Shown here: positions 59,196 through 64,000 of the stretch, piece by piece | Layout of the letters: every line of letters starts with the position of its first letter | How positions within the stretch are numbered: the first letter of the stretch is position 1 | Source of the DNA: Lonicera japonica | Taxonomy: Eukaryota > Streptophyta > Magnoliopsida > Dipsacales > Caprifoliaceae | Reading direction: 5' to 3' | Length of the DNA stretch: 64,000 bases | Assembly (NCBI GenBank): GCA_021464415.1 | Contig: CM038464.1 | Location: forward strand, 1,550,001-1,614,000 | Made by a program: the position numbers and the translations under genes | Notes under the pieces: model-generated | Seen by the model: the letters and a program-made list of their open reading frames with translations, nothing else | What the model was told of the DNA's origin: nothing | Databases searched by the model: none

Positions 59196-61383
59196 TAGGA
59201 GTGTTTTCGGTTTCGGTCAGGGTAGAAAGTAAGGTACCCCAAACTCAAATCAAATATAAAAATTCGATTTCGGTTTGGCTCGGTTTCGATTTTTAAATCT
59301 TTGACCAAACTCGAACCAAACTTTTTGGTTCGATTTTATATGGTTTTGACATTTTTTTTAAAATCAATTTAACATAAAAATGTAATACTAATAGTAATGT
59401 AATAATGATTCATATTCAAATTAAAGCCATGATTTTTTAGAAACAAGGAGCTGATGGAGACATAAATACAGGATCGTTTGATATTGCGTATAGATTGAAC
59501 AAAATACTTTTGCTAAAACCCTATAAGAATAAATGAATTTCACCTTCGTGGATCATGTAGATGATCCATATGAGGAGACTAGGGTTTGAAAGTATCAGAT
59601 TGCGATTTGATCAGATTTTTTTAATTCTCGTTGGGCTGCGAAAATTGATTGTTTTTGCCATCGAAACGACTTCTGACCATCCTGATTTTTCGCGTAACAG
59701 TAATAACTTTGCGTTCCGAACGACATATCCAAAAATAATTCTGATCCAACAGTGTGATCAAAAGTTACGATTGATTTACGACTGCAGTACCGAAAACCTA
59801 AAGATCTTCTATCGTATTCCTTCTACCATCAAATCTTGCACCGAGTGTGGGCTACGGTATCACCAAGATTTTCTCCTCTCTCAATAGAACAAACCCTAAA
59901 TCATGAGAATTATTATTATATTAAGAAGAGATAAAGCTGGCGTATATATAAGGATACGCCAGGAACTTTAAAGAGAAATAAGTGTTTGGCCTTTCTATGA
60001 AAAGTTGGAATCCTAATTCCACTATGAATTAGTTCCTTCCATAAATTATAATTCGCACCATTAAAAAATTATAATTGCACTCCCGTCCTTATCTTAAAAT
60101 TTAATTTTGAACTCCTTGTTATTAAATACTTATTATTCTCCACACGTTAAGATTACAGATAATCGTCATTTAAATTAAATTATTAACAATTATATTTAAA
60201 TGACTTCTTAATCCTTGAGCATACCACTTAACTTATTTGACATGTCGGATTAATATAATCCACCTGCAGGATTTGATATGATCAAAACTTATAAGCTTTT
60301 CAAGTGGCTATCATCAATCCCTATATCGAGACGTGGATTCCATAAATAATTAATATTCATCATACATATAGTGTCGTCATCCAATTCACGAAGATTATTG
60401 ATCCATAAATGAATCTTACTCTTAATGAGTCAAAATAACAAACATTACATATATATGTCTATTAATTAATTCAAGATTAAGAGCATAAGTAATCATAATA
60501 ACCATGGAATTTTAAATTGTTTTATATAGTCAGTATAAAAACAATTAACCCAAACTGATCCTATTCAATACACCCAAAGTGTACTAGCACAACGAGTTCA
60601 AACTATACCATTTTCTGTAGTTAAGATAAACTACTAAAACTTGTGCTACAATCCTATCGATGAGTGTCCAATTCCATCTAAGACTGTGAACTATTAAACT
60701 TATATTCCACAAGAACCGATGATATGATCTTATGTGTGTAAGTTATACTCTACACACCAAATCATCTACTATACGGAATAAAAGACACACACATGCACAA
60801 TAATACAACCATTGCTCATAAAGATTCTCATTAAAATAGCAAAACCAAGTTTATAGCATATCCCAACCAATAAAAAAATTATGTCTTTTAGTATATCACT
60901 CTAACAGGAGCAACATATAAATACCATGTTTTCTATTTAATTACAATTTTATTTATACATTTATAAGAATGAAACACATTAAATAAAATGATGAATTATC
61001 TTTTTATCATGTATGAGATAAAAAAATCTTAGCATCGTGTAGTTAATTAAATAATAAAGGCATGCGTTAATGACTATTTTTTTAAAAATTATCATAATAT
61101 GCAATTAATAAGAAATATATTCTTATAAAAGGTCATCTTTTTTGTATTATAGTATAATTAACGTGCGCTCTTAGAGTATATATTGACATTTTTTTCTTAT
61201 ACATAATTTGGTTCGGTTCGATTTAGTTCGGTTTTAGACTAGTTTGCTCCAAACCCAAACCAAACTTTTCGGTTTCAATTCGGTTTTTTTGTTTTTTTTT
61301 ATTTCGGTTTTTTTTTTGGTTCGGAGTTTTGCGGATCGGTTCGGTTGGTTCAGTCAATTTTTGAATTGACTTTAACACCCCTA
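59196..61383. mobile_element. Non-autonomous hAT element with CGGTT repeats
   Basis: The ends TAGGAGTGTT and AACACCCCTA are inverted repeats (one mismatch), flanked by AAAGAATT and AAATAATT, an 8-bp target duplication with one change. Both subterminal regions are full of cggttt/ggttcg motifs (59205-59350 and 61205-61360), like the repeated transposase sites near the ends of Ac/Ds-type elements. The interior has one 108-codon frame (59561-59887) without a recognised domain. Confidence 0.75.
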
Positions 61384-63561
61384 AAATAATTTCTTATTTT
61401 TTATTTACAAAAAAAAGAAAAGAAAAAGAAAAATCAACCCTCTTATTCTTTAACGCCACACAGAAATCCTCTAAACTGGTGATCCATTTCAAGCTAGCGG
61501 TTGTGTGCATATTAATTGTGAAGTTTACATCATATACATTTTGATTTCTAAGGACTCGATTTTGTGCATATATTCATTAGACGGCTAGTTAACATTATCC
61601 CCTTTTGTTAGCATTGACAGCTTTATTTGCTCAAATGAGTTGTTTGTTTTTTTAGAGTTTTTAAATTGAATTATTTCTTAAGGTCTTTTTGCTTATAGTA
61701 GGCTTAAAGTATTAAAAAAACCAAAAAAATAAACAATGTAGAAGATATATTCCCTACTGTTTAGTTGACTGTGTATATTTCATTTGTAATCTTCAATCAC
61801 TCTTGTTTGAGATTATCAATAGAGTTAGTAGGAGGCTTATAATTAAAATTAAAATTAAATTTTCTTTAAAACTTGGCTATCCAAAACAAAGGGAAATTTA
61901 ATAGTATATTTCGAGGAGAGATTTATTGAGTGTTGAGAAAATATGATAAATTTTTTCACTAGAACATTAATTGGTTGTAGTGTCAAACAAATTTAACACT
62001 AATCACAATGAGTAAAAGCAAGTGTGGTTTGACAAAAGCAGTGGCCAGAATTGTATTGGAACCTCTTTGTTTGGAAGTTGAACTTAGAACAGGGTGAGTT
62101 GAAAGTTGTTGGTGGAGTGAGTTGAAAGCGGGGTGAAAATATTGTTTTCTTGGGTTTATTTAAGACCACCCTTTAAAATCCTCTATATTTTTTAAAATTT
62201 TGTGTAGAGGTATCAACATCAAGTGTATGTACTATATTCCTTTAAAATATAAAGTTTGATTGAATTCTCAAGTTCAAGAATTAGACGATTTTAAGTCTTA
62301 CATCAAATGACTTAATTTTAGTTTTTATTAATCAACTTGAATTTTCATTTTTATAATTATTTAATTTTCCTTACCAAGCGCAAATCAACATAAAAATTGT
62401 AAATTATCTAATTTATATTTTGAGGGACAACTAAATGGATTATTATTATGTGAAAACAACTCTATAATAAATACATATATTTATGTCCATATTTTATTTG
62501 ATAAAAAAAAATTATACATTACAAATTATAAAACTTGATTATAAAACAGATTTAAATGTTCATGAACATAATTTTATAAATACATGTTTATTTATCCTAA
62601 AACAGTATTTTTTTTTAATTATTTCTCTCTCTTTATATATATATATATTAAATATAACCTTTTTATTAATTAAAAATTAGTTAATTCTCATAGATTTGAT
62701 TGGTATTGTTAAACTTTGATTGAAAAAATAAATAAATTTGAACCCCTTTTTTTAGTTGTTAGTAGGGTCGGCAATGAGTAAGTTTGCAAGCGGGTTAGTA
62801 AGATCTAAACCCACCCCGTCAAAGAGTATGTATGTCATGTGCTTTTTCTAACTTGACCGAGGCAAGTATTATATTAGAAATTATAAACTCTCTATTAACT
62901 ATGCTTAGACGTAGGGTAGCCATTTTAGAAAGAGTATGATGAAATAATATGAAACGATACAAAATAAAATTGGGTGAAGAATTGTAATTTGTGTTTATAG
63001 TGTTTAACATGAAGTCGTCTTTGTATCCATATTTTAAAACAAAATTGGAGATATATATACCATATCAATCGTGTCTTGTCATGTAAATTGTGGTTTATTA
63101 TGTCTAAATTAACTAAAACCAATATTTTTACTGGTGTTATAAAGTTTTGATTAGGACTTTACGTTGTGTTAATTGTGTTTTGCCATGTTACTTGGTTATT
63201 ATCATGTCTAATTAGAGAAAATCAAAAAATTTACTTGTGTTATGACGTGTAAACCCGAAACTTGCAATCATGTTTGTCGCTTATGTTATGTATTTGGTAA
63301 GTTGTGTTTGTATTTTGTAAAAATAACAAAACGTCATGTCATGTTATCTCAGGCCAAAACATGACAAAAAATACATGAATTGCCACCTTTACTTAGACTC
63401 GAATTTGTTCCTATCCAAATTAATTCGACCTAACGCATTGTAACTATATGATATTTAAGAATATGATTTAAAGAAAAAATAATTTACTAAATTATCCTTA
63501 ATAAGAAATAAGGAAAGAGAATGGGAAATACACTTTAATAATTGAATAGGAACATCAGAAC

Positions 63562-63668
63562 AAGGTTTGGTTAAGTGGTAAAAATTTTGTGATAAATTAT
63601 TGTATTTATTCAAGTAGTAAATTGAAGTTCATTTTATGTGTGAGGTTATAAGTTCAAATCCCATAATA
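63562..63668 (+). repeat. Possible tRNA-like (SINE) pol III boxes
   Basis: tggttaagtggtaaa resembles an A box and gttcaaatccc resembles a B box, about 70 bp apart, followed by a T run. The spacing is wider than in a tRNA gene, so this would be a SINE-type relic, not a tRNA. It lies just inside the Helitron 5' end. Confidence 0.35.
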
Positions 63669-63763
63669 AAGTTTTATTTTTTTTTCTTAGTATAGATGGA
63701 TATTTTGGTAATTCAATTGACACGCCAAAAACCTTTCTCACCTTTGTTAATTAATAGTATAGA

Positions 63764-64000
63764 TTATAAGACTATATACTTCAAAGGGAAAAAAAATATT
63801 ATATGGTAGTATTAGATCTCATACATGCCTTCAGAAGTAGAGCAAAAATAGATTTTTCTTTTAGCAAAAGTACTTGATAAATCGTGCAGAGAGATAAAGG
63901 GTGAAATTTGTGAGAATAATGTGGGAAAACTCAAGAATGCAACAAACACCACTTAAGAAAATTTACTAGATTATAAAGAGTGAAAGAGAATGGGTAGGGT
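63764..64000. other. Right edge of window, no gene seen
   Basis: AT-rich sequence after the Helitron with no open frame or repeat that I can assign. Confidence 0.4.

Larger units (their letters stand above)
57967..63763 (-). mobile_element. Probable non-autonomous Helitron
   Basis: On the minus strand the element starts TCTATACTATTAATTAAC at 63763, preceded by A, and ends CTAG at 57967, followed by T. These are the Helitron rules: 5' TC, 3' CTRR, insertion between A and T, no target duplication. Eight bases before CTAG is a hairpin CCGTGC-ATA-GCACGG (57993-57979), as in Helitron 3' ends. No Rep/helicase sequence was recognised in the 5.8 kb, so it depends on another element. A hAT element (59196-61383) is nested within. 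That the two ends belong to one element is an inference. Confidence 0.65.

Noticed and set aside
1..64000. A CRISPR array, bacterial defence system or other prokaryotic-style system
   Set aside because: The repeats here are tandem satellites, LTRs and MITEs with plant signatures; no array with regular unique spacers or associated genes exists.

Overview
The window is nuclear DNA of a flowering plant, most likely a eudicot. It is AT-rich, its genes have GT-AG introns, three genes are clear plant orthologues, and much of the rest is plant-type transposable elements (Ty1/copia, TRIM, Tourist-like MITE, hAT, Helitron). I see no bacterial-style operon, CRISPR array, rRNA gene or convincing stand-alone tRNA gene.

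Layout. (1) 1-7369: a decayed copia element on the minus strand, with a 40-bp tandem array and a foldback MITE inside. (2) 7370-9952: non-coding DNA with tandem duplications, ending in a GA-rich leader. (3) 9953-13593 (+): a four-exon FLOWERING LOCUS D (FLD) gene, a SWIRM/amine-oxidase LSD1-type protein of 954 aa. (4) 13.6-20 kb: intergenic, with a BORCS8/MEF2BNB-like pseudogene at 16987-17762 (-). (5) About 20-27.8 kb: a second decayed copia element (+) with at least four later insertions nested in it: a hAT-type MITE, a solo LTR with a CTTCA target duplication, a TRIM complex inside that solo LTR, and a TTA-flanked MITE. (6) 31029-31826 (-): intronless U11/U12-31K gene of the minor spliceosome. 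(7) 32644-36404: a third copia remnant (-) with two LTRs and a GTATT target duplication. (8) 40057-45170 (-): a nine-exon serine carboxypeptidase-like gene (SCPL48/49 type, 500 aa) carrying a long-TIR Mutator-like element in intron 6. (9) 45.2-48.4 kb: RNase H relics and a Tyr/Ser/Gly-rich broken ORF. (10) 49005-54093 (-): a gene of four small coding exons for a 111-aa protein (probably DUF4050/Gag1-like), whose introns hold a MITE and a TRIM. (11) 55557-55763 (+): a possible 68-aa single-TM protein, followed by a palindromic tandem array. (12) 57967-63763: a probable non-autonomous Helitron (-) with a hAT element nested inside.

FLD, U11/U12-31K and the SCPL gene correspond, as I recall the locus numbers, to Arabidopsis At3g10390, At3g10400 and At3g10410. 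The window is therefore probably a conserved microsynteny block inflated by transposons. FLD acts on chromatin in the autonomous flowering pathway, U11/U12-31K on U12-type splicing, and the carboxypeptidase in the secretory/vacuolar system; nothing suggests they share a pathway. Exon boundaries were set by reading splice sites and checking that the frame stays open. Family assignments rest on remembered family sequences, not on database searches.
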